43,425 nucleotides of DNA, taken from Gammaproteobacteria bacterium (lineage in GTDB: Bacteria; Pseudomonadota; Gammaproteobacteria; Methylococcales; Methylomonadaceae). Of the stretch, positions 9,342 to 18,334 are shown piece after piece; the stretch's first letter is position 1; each line of letters begins with the position of its first letter. The notes under the pieces were generated by a model. That model was not told where the DNA came from. It made no database searches and saw nothing but the letters and a program-made list of their open reading frames with translations. Position numbers and translations under genes: made by a program. The DNA lies in NCBI GenBank assembly GCA_018830325.1, contig JAHJSQ010000078.1:1-43425 (forward strand), read 5' to 3'.

Positions 9342-12277
9342 TAAAGAAAAAGCCTCGCACCGAGATCGAGCGAGTAAAAGCCTTACACGCGCTCGGCATT
9401 CTCGATACCGAACCGGAAGATCGATTCGACCGGCTGACCCGCCTGGCTCAGCAGTGCCTCGACGCGCCTATTGCGCTGATCGCGTTGGTCGACGAACATC
9501 GGCTATGGTTCAAGTCCTGCTTGGGCCTCGATATCACCGAAACGCCACGCGAACTCTCGTTTTGCGCGCATACCCTCCTCAAAAACGAAATCTTCGAAGT
9601 CCCGGATGCCCGGATCGACCATCGTTTTAAACAACATCCTCTCGTCGCCGGCTCCAGCAATATCCGCTTCTATGCAGGAGCACCGTTATTGACCGAAGAC
9701 GGCTTGGCTATCGGAACCTTTTGCATCATGAGCCGCGAGCCGAAACGGCTGACGCCGGAACAACGCAAAGTGCTGAGCGACCTTAGCACTTGCGCTCAAG
9801 ATATTGTGAGACTCGTCGCTCGATCTTTGCTGATTTGCCGTAACATTAGCGAAATAAAATCGGCGGAGGCGGCTCTCGATCGCCAAAAACATATAGCCGA
9901 GATCATTTCGCGCGCCCAATCTCAATTCATTCTCGAATCGAACCGTAGCCGGGCTTTCGATGACCTGTTATCGGACATACTCAATCTCACCGACAGCGAA
10001 TACGGATTCATTGCCGAGATATTACATCGCGAAGACGGTAGCCCCTACTTAAAGACTCGGGCGATTACTAACATCGCTTGGAATGACGAAACGCGCGCAT
10101 TTTTCGAGGCGAATGCGGCGCAAGGCATGGAGTTTTCCAACCTCAAGAATTTGTTCGGTGCCGTCATCGTTTCGGAAAAACCCCTGATCGCCAACGACCC
10201 CGAGCATGACCGGAGACGCGGCGGACTCCCTCCCGGCCATCCGCCATTAAATGCCTTTTTGGGTATTCCGGTCCATTACGACCGGAAGCTCGTAGCAATG
10301 ATCGGAGTCGCCAACCGCCCCGGCGGTTACGAGTCCGGCTGGGTGAAGTTCCTGCATCCGTTGCTGACGACGCTGGGCCAATTAATCGAGGCCGCGCGCG
10401 TCAAACGTCTGCATGATCAAAATCAAGCCGAATTGACGCGACTGTCGCGTGTCGCCAGCCAAACCACCAACGGCGTCATCATCACCGACACCGAAGGCTG
10501 CGTGGAATGGATCAACGAAGGGTTTACCCGGCTCTCCGGCTATCAACTGGAGGAAATGCTCGGCCGCAAACCCGGCGATCTACTCCAGGGAGAGCTTACC
10601 GACCCGGCAGCCGTTGCCGAGATACATCGGGCTCTGATTGAACGACAACCCTTCAATGTCGATGTAGTCAATTATCATAAATCCGGGCAAGCCTATTGGG
10701 TTCGTATTCAATGCAACCCTCTCTATGATAAGCAAGGCGCATTACAAGGTTTCATGGCGATCGAGTCGGATATCAGCCGCGAAAAAAACGATGCCGAACG
10801 CATTTTGATCAGCCAACGCCGGCTAACGGCGATTATTGAAGGGACCCATATCGGCACCTGGGAATGGAACGTTCAAACCGGCCAAACCGTCTTCAACGAA
10901 CGCTGGGCCGAAATCGTAGGCTATACCTTGAGCGAGCTCGAACCGATTAGTATCGAAACCTGGCTAAAATTAACTCACCCCGACGATTTGCAGCAGTCCG
11001 AGCGCTTACTGCAACGACATTTTGCCGGCGAGCTTGAATTCTATGACGCGCAATGCCGAATGCGGCATAAAAAAGGGCATTGGGTATGGGTCCATGACCG
11101 AGGCCGTGTCGTTAACCGGACGAACGACGGCAAGCCTTTGATGATGTACGGCACGCATGCCGATATTTCCGAGCAAAAGATGTCCATGCAGGCTTTGAAC
11201 GACAGCGAAACCAGGCTACGCGGTCTGTTCGAACTCTCGCCGGTCGGTATCGCGCTCAACGATTACGCCACCGGTCGTTTCGTCGAGGTCAACAACGCCT
11301 TGTTGACGCCTACCGGATACAGCCGCGAAGAATTTTTGTCGCTCAGTTATTTTGAAATAACTCCTCAAGAATACGAAGCGAAAGAAAAACAGCAATCGGA
11401 AAGCATGAAGAACACCGGTCGCTACGGCCCCTACGAAAAAGAATACATCAAGAAAAACGGCGACCGATATCCGGTTTTGCTGAACGGCATGGTCGTCGAA
11501 GACTTGTCGGGCAAGAAAATGATTTGGTCAATCATCGAAGACATCTCCGAACGCAAACGTAACGATCGCATGAAGAACGAATTCATCTCCACCGTGAGCC
11601 ACGAATTGCGTACGCCATTGACCGCGATAGCCGGCTCGCTCGGCTTGCTGGCCGGAGGCGCATTGGGCGAACTCCCCGGCACCGTTAATGAAATCGTAGC
11701 GATCGCCTACAAAAACAGTCGTCGCTTGTCCCTGCTAATTAACGATTTGCTCGACATGGAAAAATTGATCGCCGGCAAATTAAATTTCGACCTTCGTCCG
11801 CAAGCGCTGATGCCTCTAGTCGAACATGCCCTGCGCGATAATCAAGCCTATGCGGACCAATTCGGCGTTACCCTCCGAATCACGCAACGCGATGATGCCT
11901 TGCATGTCGATGTCGATGCCCAGCGCCTTCAACAAATATTCGACAATTTGTTATCGAACGCGGCCAAGTTTTCACCGAAAGGCGGAACCGTGGATATCGC
12001 CGTTCTAAGTACCGGCAATCTGGCTAGAATCGAAGTCAGCGACCGAGGAACCGGCATACCGGAGGCATTCCGCAAACACGTCTTCCAAAAATTCGCTCAA
12101 GCCGACGCCTCCGATTCCCGAAAAAAAGGCGGCACGGGGCTCGGACTGGCGATAACCAAGGAATTGGTCGAACGCATGAACGGCAATATCGGCTACGAAT
12201 CCGAACCGGATAAAGCCACGACTTTTTTTATTACTTTGCCGATTGTCGCCAGAGACTCGTCAAAAATAACATCATGA
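9338..12277 (+). CDS. GAF/PAS sensor histidine kinase without receiver
   Basis: A 979-residue cytoplasmic histidine kinase. Domains: a GAF domain (about 20-160), a second GAF-like domain (180-355), three PAS domains (about 365-490, 495-620, 625-745), HisKA (H755 in SHELRTP) and an HATPase with DRGTGIP and GGTGLGLAI motifs. There is no receiver, so phosphate must go to a partner such as the HD-GYP regulator, the single receiver at 16257 or the Hpt/GGDEF protein. The first PAS has a LOV-like GRKPGDLLQG stretch with Pro where photoactive LOV domains have Cys, so it should not form a flavin adduct. The start is TTG at 9338, overlapping the preceding TGA by 3 nt; no better in-frame ATG is seen before the GAF domain. 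The kinase core (MKNEF--TVSHELRTPLT) is nearly the same as that of the next gene, unlike the first two kinases. Confidence 0.92.
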   Translation: MIKKKPRTEIERVKALHALGILDTEPEDRFDRLTRLAQQCLDAPIALIALVDEHRLWFKSCLGLDITETPRELSFCAHTLLKNEIFEVPDARIDHRFKQHPLVAGSSNIRFYAGAPLLTEDGLAIGTFCIMSREPKRLTPEQRKVLSDLSTCAQDIVRLVARSLLICRNISEIKSAEAALDRQKHIAEIISRAQSQFILESNRSRAFDDLLSDILNLTDSEYGFIAEILHREDGSPYLKTRAITNIAWNDETRAFFEANAAQGMEFSNLKNLFGAVIVSEKPLIANDPEHDRRRGGLPPGHPPLNAFLGIPVHYDRKLVAMIGVANRPGGYESGWVKFLHPLLTTLGQLIEAARVKRLHDQNQAELTRLSRVASQTTNGVIITDTEGCVEWINEGFTRLSGYQLEEMLGRKPGDLLQGELTDPAAVAEIHRALIERQPFNVDVVNYHKSGQAYWVRIQCNPLYDKQGALQGFMAIESDISREKNDAERILISQRRLTAIIEGTHIGTWEWNVQTGQTVFNERWAEIVGYTLSELEPISIETWLKLTHPDDLQQSERLLQRHFAGELEFYDAQCRMRHKKGHWVWVHDRGRVVNRTNDGKPLMMYGTHADISEQKMSMQALNDSETRLRGLFELSPVGIALNDYATGRFVEVNNALLTPTGYSREEFLSLSYFEITPQEYEAKEKQQSESMKNTGRYGPYEKEYIKKNGDRYPVLLNGMVVEDLSGKKMIWSIIEDISERKRNDRMKNEFISTVSHELRTPLTAIAGSLGLLAGGALGELPGTVNEIVAIAYKNSRRLSLLINDLLDMEKLIAGKLNFDLRPQALMPLVEHALRDNQAYADQFGVTLRITQRDDALHVDVDAQRLQQIFDNLLSNAAKFSPKGGTVDIAVLSTGNLARIEVSDRGTGIPEAFRKHVFQKFAQADASDSRKKGGTGLGLAITKELVERMNGNIGYESEPDKATTFFITLPIVARDSSKITS

Positions 12278-15200
12278 TTTCGATCGACCGTAAAACCTTT
12301 GTGCTTTCCACGCTTTTTGCTTTTCTGGCATGGATCGGTAACTGGCTGAACATGCCGCTTTTTTACGGCGTCGATTTCATTTTCGGGTCGATCGCGGCAA
12401 TGCTTGCGGCGGCTTTCCTCGGCCCGGCCGCTGCGACCGTCATTGCCGCGACCGGCGGTCTTTATACCTTGGCGCTCTGGAATCAACCCTACGCTCTTAT
12501 CACTTTTACCGCCGAAGCATTGACCGTGGCATTGCTTTATCGCCGCGGACTGCGCAATTTAATTCTAGCCGATCTCGTGTTCTGGTTTTTTTTAGGTCTG
12601 CCGTTGATCTTGTTGTTTTATCACAGCATTATCGGCATGGAATGGCAATCGACGCTATTGGTTGCGCTTAAACAACCGTTGAACGGACTGTTCAATGCCA
12701 TGATTGCCGGTATTATTCTACTCGCCGTTCAAACAGCACTCCGGCCTACAAGGCTAACCGGCCGCTTTAGGCCGTCGTTGTCCGAATTGTTATTCCATGT
12801 CTTGTTATGCTCGATACTCTTGGCCGGCGCCATACCGATTATTGTCGAAAGCAACGCCCAGCGAGATCGCCATGAAGCGTTCATGCTCGAACGGTTGGAA
12901 CAAATCGCTCAACGAGCCGCCGCCGATATCTCCTTCGCGCCTGACGCCGAGATTAAGACCTGGCAAGACCATCTCGCTCGAGCACAACTATCGCCGCAAA
13001 CGAGCCTAGCCTTGCTAGACCACGATGGGCGCATATTAATCGAGCAGGGTCGATTAACCGCCATCGATAAGCAAGCCGGCGAAACCAGACAGCTCAACAA
13101 AGGTCTGTCCATCTGGCTGCCATATGGCGAATTGGCCGCCATGGATCGATGGAAACGAGGTCGTTACCTAACCAGCGTACCCGTTACCGGCGCTTCGGAT
13201 GTCGCTCGAGTGTATATCGAACAAGATGCCGAACCCTTGGTGCTTGATTTCGAAAAAGGCCGCCTACCACTGTTTTTGTCATTAGCGGTGCTGCTATTGT
13301 CGAGCATTATCGTTTCCTACTTACTAAGCCGCTGGCTGACGCATTCGCTCCGTAATCTCGAGGCCGCCAGTTTCGATTTGGCCGATGCAATCGGCAATGG
13401 TCTCAAACCGAATCTGCCGGCCAGTCCCATCATGGAATACGACAACCTGAGCAAGGCGTTGAATCAGATGGCGCAACGCTTGACGGACAGTTTTAACGAG
13501 CAATCCGAAATCCTAGCGGGATTAGAACGACAAGTTCAAGCCAGAACGGCTGATTTAAAACAAAATCGCGACCAATATCAGTCGCTGGTCAACAACATTC
13601 CCGGCATCGTTTACCGCTGTAAACTGGACGAGAATTGGACGATGCTCTACATGAGCGCTATCGTCGACAACATCAGCGGCTATCCGGCCAGCGACTTTAT
13701 CGACAACTCGGTGCGCAGTTACGCCAGCATCATTCATCCCGACGATACAGAGCGAGTGGAGCGTTCGGTTTATCACGCGATCGCATCCGGCACCGGGTGG
13801 GAGATGGAATACCGAATCCTTCATAAAAACGGATCGATTCGTTGGGCTTACGAGAAAGGAACGGCTATAGCCGACATTGCCGGCAATATCGACTTTCTCG
13901 ACGGCTTTATTCTTGATATCACCGACCGTAAACAAGCCGAAGCCGCACTTCGTGAAAGCGAGGAAAAACAACGCCATATAACTGAAAACATCAGAGAAGT
14001 TTTTTGGCTGCGCAATGCGGATAACGACCGTTTGATTTACATCAACCCGGTCTACGAACAGATATGGGGCAGAAGCTGCCAAAGCTTATACGACGATCCG
14101 AACTCTTTCGCCGAATCGATCGTTGAAGACGACAAGCCGGTTTTTTTCCAAAAAATGAACCAATACCGGCACAGCGGTCAGTTCGATATGAAATACCGCA
14201 TCATGACTCCGGAAGGCAATATCCGTTGGGTACACGCGCAATCTTTTCCCGTTAAAGACGTTAACGGCCAAATTATCCGCCATGCCGGACGTGCCGTGGA
14301 TATCACTGGAAGCATGCGCGCCGAAAGCGAGCGCAAACGCGTGACTCATTTGCTGACTAGTGTATTAAATGCGGCCTCGGAAATGTCGATTATCGCTACC
14401 GATGTAGCAGGCATCATCACGACTTTTAATCCGGGAGCCGAACGCATGCTGGGTTTTTCCTCGGCGGAAGTCATCGGCAAAAAAACGCCCGCTCTGTTCC
14501 ATAAGACTGAAGAAGTCGTAGCACGCGGCCTGGAATTGAGCAAAGAATTCGGTCGCTCGGTGGAAGGCTTTCGAGTCTTTACCGAAAAACCCGAACAAGA
14601 GGGGGCGGAAACTCGCGAGTGGACTTATATCCGCAAAGATGGCCGGCACATTCCGGTATCGCTTGTGGTCACAACTATGCGTGGCGATAAGGGCGACATT
14701 ACCGGATTTCTCGGCATTGCCCAAAACATCGCCGAACGCAAACATACCGAAGCCGCACTCAAAGAACAAAGCCGGCACACCAAAGCCATTCTCGATAATA
14801 TTGTGGACGGTATTATCACGATCGATCGAACCGGTAAAATCAAGTCCGTCAATCCTGCCGCAGAGAAAATTTTCGGCTATGAAGCTGACGAAATCGCCGG
14901 CCGCAATATCAAAATATTGATGCCTAATCCGCACCGGGATGCTCACGATAGTTATTTATGCCATTACCAATCGACAGGCATCGCCCGAATCATCGGTATC
15001 GGACGAGAAATCGAAGGCCTTCGAAAAAACGGCGAGCTATTCCCAATGGAACTGGCCATCTCCGAAATCACCCTTCAGGATCAAGCCATGTATGTCGGCA
15101 TGGTAAGAGACATTACCGAGCGCAAGCGAGTCGACCGCATGAAAAACGAATTCGTTGCCACCGTTAGTCATGAACTGCGCACGCCGCTCACGTCGATATC

Positions 15201-15825
15201 CGGCGCCTTAGGCTTGCTGAATGGCGGCGTGCTGGGCGAATTACCCAAACCTGTGCTTGAGATTATAAGCATTGCCTATGATAATAGCCGGCGCTTGGCC
15301 GATCTGATCGACGATTTGCTCGACATGGAGAAAATCGCAGGCGGCAAGCTTCAATTCGATATGCAAAAGCAAGCCTTGATGCCGTTGATCGAACAGACAA
15401 TCGATGCCAATCGAACCTATGGCATCGGACGCCGGGTATCGTTGATACTGACCGGAGAAAGACCAAAGGTCGATATCTATACGGATGCACAACGTTTACA
15501 ACAAGTATTATCGAACTTTTTGTCCAATGCCATTAAATTTTCTCCCGATGGAGGCGACGTTTACATCAACGTGAAACAAATTAACGAATCCATACGGATA
15601 ACGGTCGCCGACCGAGGCCCCGGTATTCCGAACGGCTTCCGCGATCGTGTTTTTCAGAAATTCGCCCAAGCCGACGCTTCGGACACGCGAAAAAAAGGCG
15701 GCACCGGATTGGGCCTGGCCATCTCCAAAGAATTGATCGAAGGCATGGGAGGTCGAATCGGTTTCGATTCGGTCGAGGGCAAAGGCACAAGTTTCTATTT
15801 CGAATTACCGATACGAAAAGTGTAA
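12274..15825 (+). CDS. Membrane sensor histidine kinase with four PAS domains, the last FixL-like
   Basis: A 1183-residue inner-membrane kinase. About five hydrophobic segments lie in residues 8-160, then one near 170-190, a roughly 130-residue probable periplasmic loop (195-325), a last membrane helix (328-350) and a HAMP-like linker and coiled coil (350-430). Four PAS domains follow (about 435-545, 555-680, 690-815, 825-950), then HisKA (H966) and HATPase with DRGPGIP and GGTGLGLAI motifs. No receiver is present. The last PAS matches the FixL pattern, with H891 in the AHDSYL context and R911 in IIGIGRE, 20 residues apart as are H200 and R220 of Bradyrhizobium FixL. It is thus a candidate haem-based oxygen sensor. 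The ATG overlaps the previous stop as ATGA. It is the last gene of the first five-gene unit; a 431-nt gap with repeats follows. Haem binding is inferred from the motif only. Confidence 0.92.
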   Translation: MISIDRKTFVLSTLFAFLAWIGNWLNMPLFYGVDFIFGSIAAMLAAAFLGPAAATVIAATGGLYTLALWNQPYALITFTAEALTVALLYRRGLRNLILADLVFWFFLGLPLILLFYHSIIGMEWQSTLLVALKQPLNGLFNAMIAGIILLAVQTALRPTRLTGRFRPSLSELLFHVLLCSILLAGAIPIIVESNAQRDRHEAFMLERLEQIAQRAAADISFAPDAEIKTWQDHLARAQLSPQTSLALLDHDGRILIEQGRLTAIDKQAGETRQLNKGLSIWLPYGELAAMDRWKRGRYLTSVPVTGASDVARVYIEQDAEPLVLDFEKGRLPLFLSLAVLLLSSIIVSYLLSRWLTHSLRNLEAASFDLADAIGNGLKPNLPASPIMEYDNLSKALNQMAQRLTDSFNEQSEILAGLERQVQARTADLKQNRDQYQSLVNNIPGIVYRCKLDENWTMLYMSAIVDNISGYPASDFIDNSVRSYASIIHPDDTERVERSVYHAIASGTGWEMEYRILHKNGSIRWAYEKGTAIADIAGNIDFLDGFILDITDRKQAEAALRESEEKQRHITENIREVFWLRNADNDRLIYINPVYEQIWGRSCQSLYDDPNSFAESIVEDDKPVFFQKMNQYRHSGQFDMKYRIMTPEGNIRWVHAQSFPVKDVNGQIIRHAGRAVDITGSMRAESERKRVTHLLTSVLNAASEMSIIATDVAGIITTFNPGAERMLGFSSAEVIGKKTPALFHKTEEVVARGLELSKEFGRSVEGFRVFTEKPEQEGAETREWTYIRKDGRHIPVSLVVTTMRGDKGDITGFLGIAQNIAERKHTEAALKEQSRHTKAILDNIVDGIITIDRTGKIKSVNPAAEKIFGYEADEIAGRNIKILMPNPHRDAHDSYLCHYQSTGIARIIGIGREIEGLRKNGELFPMELAISEITLQDQAMYVGMVRDITERKRVDRMKNEFVATVSHELRTPLTSISGALGLLNGGVLGELPKPVLEIISIAYDNSRRLADLIDDLLDMEKIAGGKLQFDMQKQALMPLIEQTIDANRTYGIGRRVSLILTGERPKVDIYTDAQRLQQVLSNFLSNAIKFSPDGGDVYINVKQINESIRITVADRGPGIPNGFRDRVFQKFAQADASDTRKKGGTGLGLAISKELIEGMGGRIGFDSVEGKGTSFYFELPIRKV

Positions 15826-15875
15826 AATTTCCGTTATCGATTGAACAAACGTATAAACCTGAATTCGGCAGTTTA

Positions 15876-16015
15876 ACCATGAAGAACATGAAGCTCATAA
15901 AGGATTCCAAGAACTTACCAAACCCTTCTCGCTAACCTTTTTGGTGAGCGAAAGTTCTATACAAACGCGTAATAAGCTATTGAATTAACTTCCTATTCTT
16001 CATGATCTTCATGGT
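15876..16015. repeat. Inverted-repeat element, ATGAAGAACATGAAG family, copy 1
   Basis: The ends are an 18-bp inverted repeat, ACCATGAAGAACATGAAG at 15876-15893 and its complement with one mismatch at 15998-16015. The 104-nt interior has no reading frame. A second element with the same ends follows at 16102-16186. The pair resembles non-autonomous palindromic elements; no transposase is nearby. Confidence 0.7.
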
Positions 16016-16101
16016 GAAATGCTTTTTCTAGGATAAAATCAAAACGCCTTCGCTATAGAGTCTGTGAAAGTATTGGTGAATACATCATAAAAAATTTATT
16101 C

Positions 16102-16186
16102 ACCATGAAGAACATGAAGGCAATGAAGGTAAAAGCATATAAAATCAATAATATAACTCTTCATGCTACTTCATGGTCTTCATGGT
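16102..16186. repeat. Inverted-repeat element, ATGAAGAACATGAAG family, copy 2
   Basis: The left end at 16102-16119 is identical to that of copy 1. The right end at 16169-16186 is its imperfect complement. The interior differs from copy 1 and is shorter. The rest of the gap between the kinase unit and the receiver gene (15826-16256) shows no gene. A promoter for the receiver gene presumably lies in it, but I cannot pick one out. Confidence 0.7.
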
Positions 16187-16256
16187 TATTTCGTAATCTT
16201 AAATACTTTTACAGCCTCTATACCTATACAACCCATTCCATCCAAGAAATTCTTTT

Positions 16257-16664
16257 ATGAGCACATTTCAACGCATACTCTATGTAGAAGACGAACCCGA
16301 CATTCAAACCGTGGCGAAACTGGCATTGGAAATGGTAGGCGGCTTCACGGTAAAAATCTGCTCTACCGGCGAGGAAGCCTTGACCGAAACGGCCGATTTC
16401 ATGCCGGATTTAATCCTACTCGATGTTATGATGCCAGGCATGGACGGCCCGACGACTTTCAATCGTTTACGCAAACAACCAATCATCGCTGAAATTCCGA
16501 TTGTCTTCATGACCGCCAAGATTCAACCGTCTGAAATTGCGTATTATAAATCGTTAGGCGCAGTCGATGTCATCGCCAAACCGTTCGACCCGATGACCTT
16601 GGCCGACCAAATCCGCATAATTTGGGAAAAACGAGAACAAAATGCCCCAATCCAACCCGTGTGA
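16257..16664 (+). CDS. Single-domain response regulator (CheY-like receiver)
   Basis: A 135-residue stand-alone receiver. Visible residues are the acidic pair E11-D12, phospho-acceptor D56 in LILLDVMMPGMDG, switch threonine T86 (VFMTAK) and K108 (AKPFDP), so it should be phosphorylatable. With no output domain it would act as a phosphate shuttle or by protein contact. The adjacent Hpt-containing protein (starting 23 nt before this gene's stop) and the receiver-less kinases upstream are natural partners. The ATG at 16257 starts immediately before the receiver fold; the ribosome binding site is weak. Confidence 0.93.
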   Translation: MSTFQRILYVEDEPDIQTVAKLALEMVGGFTVKICSTGEEALTETADFMPDLILLDVMMPGMDGPTTFNRLRKQPIIAEIPIVFMTAKIQPSEIAYYKSLGAVDVIAKPFDPMTLADQIRIIWEKREQNAPIQPV

Positions 16665-18303
16665 TGCCCAGGAACAACTATCGCGATTACGCTCTCAGTT
16701 TTTAAAGCGTTTACCGGTCGAATTAAACAGTCTGAAGGCCATCGCCGAAAACCTGAACGAACGCGATTTCGATATCACCGCTCTTAACGAATTGCACCAT
16801 CGCCTACATAAACTTTCAGGCTCATGCGGCACATTCGGAGTGCCTACGCTTGGCGAAGCGGCACGAATTTTAGAAATCCGCCTCCAAGCATGGCTTGAAG
16901 ACCGCTCAGGCGAGATCGACGATGAAATCCGGCAATCGATTATTAAAGAGATTGGCTCGCTTAAAAATGTCATTGGGCCGCCTGAAAATCATTCGGTCGC
17001 CGCGCTTGCGATGACATCGGACATGCCTATCGATAAGACCGTGCGAGTTTGGCTGATCGAGGATGATACGGCATTCGAACAAGAGTTGGCTCGCCAATTA
17101 GAGTCTTTCAACTTCGAAGTCCATTTGTTCAAATCTATCCGAGACGCGGAAACCGCCGCGCAATTCGAGCGCCCGGATTTGCTGATCATGAATGTATTGT
17201 TACACCGCCCTTCCGAACAAGACTCCATCCTTCTCCAGGATAGAATCACCTTAAAATCGCTAGACTGTCCGCTTTTGTTTGTCTCGTCGACCGACGATTT
17301 CAATTCGCGGGTCCGCGCGGCGCGGCTCGGCGCCGAGGGATATTTTGTCAAACCGGTCGACATCACGGTTTTGATCAATCGCATGATGCATATTCTGGAA
17401 AAAAGAAGAGCGCCTCCCCAGCGTGTTTTGATCATCGACGACGACATCGATCTAGCAACCCACTATCAATTGGTTTTGACTGTCGCGGGCATGCAGGCGG
17501 AAATCTTGAAGCAACCGGAGGCGGTTATGACCAAAATCGCGAGTTTCCGACCGGAAATAATCTTGTTGGACCTGCATATGCCCAACTTTACCGGTCTCGA
17601 TCTTGCCGGAGTCATTCGTCAATACGACGAATGGTCGGGCTTGCCGATAGTCTTTCTTTCCTCCGAAAGCGATCTTGACATACAAATTTTGGCCATGGGA
17701 CAGGGCGCTGACGATTTCTTGATGAAACCGATATCGGATGCGCAATTGATTGCCGCGACACGCGCACGTATCGAAAGAGCGCGCCGTTTGACTTCGCTCA
17801 TCGCCAAAGACAGTCTGACCGGCTTATTGAAGCATGCCAGTATCAAAGAAGCAGCAGATTTGGAGACGGCCCAAGCTCGACGTAACGGTAAACCTGTCTC
17901 AATCGCGATGCTGGATATCGATAATTTTAAAATAGTCAACGACACTTACGGACATACGATCGGCGATAATGTCATCGCCTCACTGGCCATGTTGCTTCGG
18001 CAACGCCTTCGCCATTCGGACATCATCGGCCGTTACGGCGGCGAGGAATTCGCCGCGGTTCTACCGGAGTGCGATCAAGACGATGCCTATCGTCTTTTGG
18101 ACGACATCCGCCATCAATTCGCCAATATTCATTTTCGAGATCGGAACCAACGATTCAATTGCACAGTCTCCATTGGCTTGGCAGACTCGGCACATTTCCC
18201 TCGAATAATCGGAACAGAACTACTTGCCATCGCAGATAACGCGTTATATCAAGCCAAACGGGAAGGACGCAACCGAACCTGTATTGCTCGCAGCATCGAA
18301 TGA
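16642..18303 (+). CDS. Hpt-REC-REC-GGDEF diguanylate cyclase
   Basis: A 553-residue protein: Hpt (about 10-110; H56 in HKLSGS), receiver 1 (135-250), receiver 2 (260-380; D310) and GGDEF (about 385-550) with GGEEF at 466-470. The RHSD sequence at 457-460 fits the RxxD inhibitory site that binds product. Members make cyclic-di-GMP from GTP. Receiver 1 keeps acidic residues (E140-D142) and K237, but the phospho-acceptor position is Asn (N184 in LLIMNVLL), so it is probably a pseudo-receiver. The Hpt-REC-REC module is homologous to the N-terminus of the first kinase (225-4481), which suggests module swapping between a kinase and a cyclase. It overlaps the receiver gene by 23 nt and ends 31 nt before ppk1, so one transcript for the three is likely. 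Confidence 0.95.
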   Translation: MPQSNPCDAQEQLSRLRSQFLKRLPVELNSLKAIAENLNERDFDITALNELHHRLHKLSGSCGTFGVPTLGEAARILEIRLQAWLEDRSGEIDDEIRQSIIKEIGSLKNVIGPPENHSVAALAMTSDMPIDKTVRVWLIEDDTAFEQELARQLESFNFEVHLFKSIRDAETAAQFERPDLLIMNVLLHRPSEQDSILLQDRITLKSLDCPLLFVSSTDDFNSRVRAARLGAEGYFVKPVDITVLINRMMHILEKRRAPPQRVLIIDDDIDLATHYQLVLTVAGMQAEILKQPEAVMTKIASFRPEIILLDLHMPNFTGLDLAGVIRQYDEWSGLPIVFLSSESDLDIQILAMGQGADDFLMKPISDAQLIAATRARIERARRLTSLIAKDSLTGLLKHASIKEAADLETAQARRNGKPVSIAMLDIDNFKIVNDTYGHTIGDNVIASLAMLLRQRLRHSDIIGRYGGEEFAAVLPECDQDDAYRLLDDIRHQFANIHFRDRNQRFNCTVSIGLADSAHFPRIIGTELLAIADNALYQAKREGRNRTCIARSIE

Positions 18304-18334
18304 TTCATTTAACCCATTGCCAATAACGTTAAAA

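Noticed and set aside
10440..10800. LOV domain in the GAF/PAS kinase
   Set aside because: The LOV-like motif has Pro (GRKPGDLLQ) in place of the flavin cysteine, so it is an ordinary PAS.
18224..18334. Upstream extension of ppk1
   Set aside because: Lies inside the GGDEF gene in another frame and has no PPK similarity; the ATG at 18335 fits the family.
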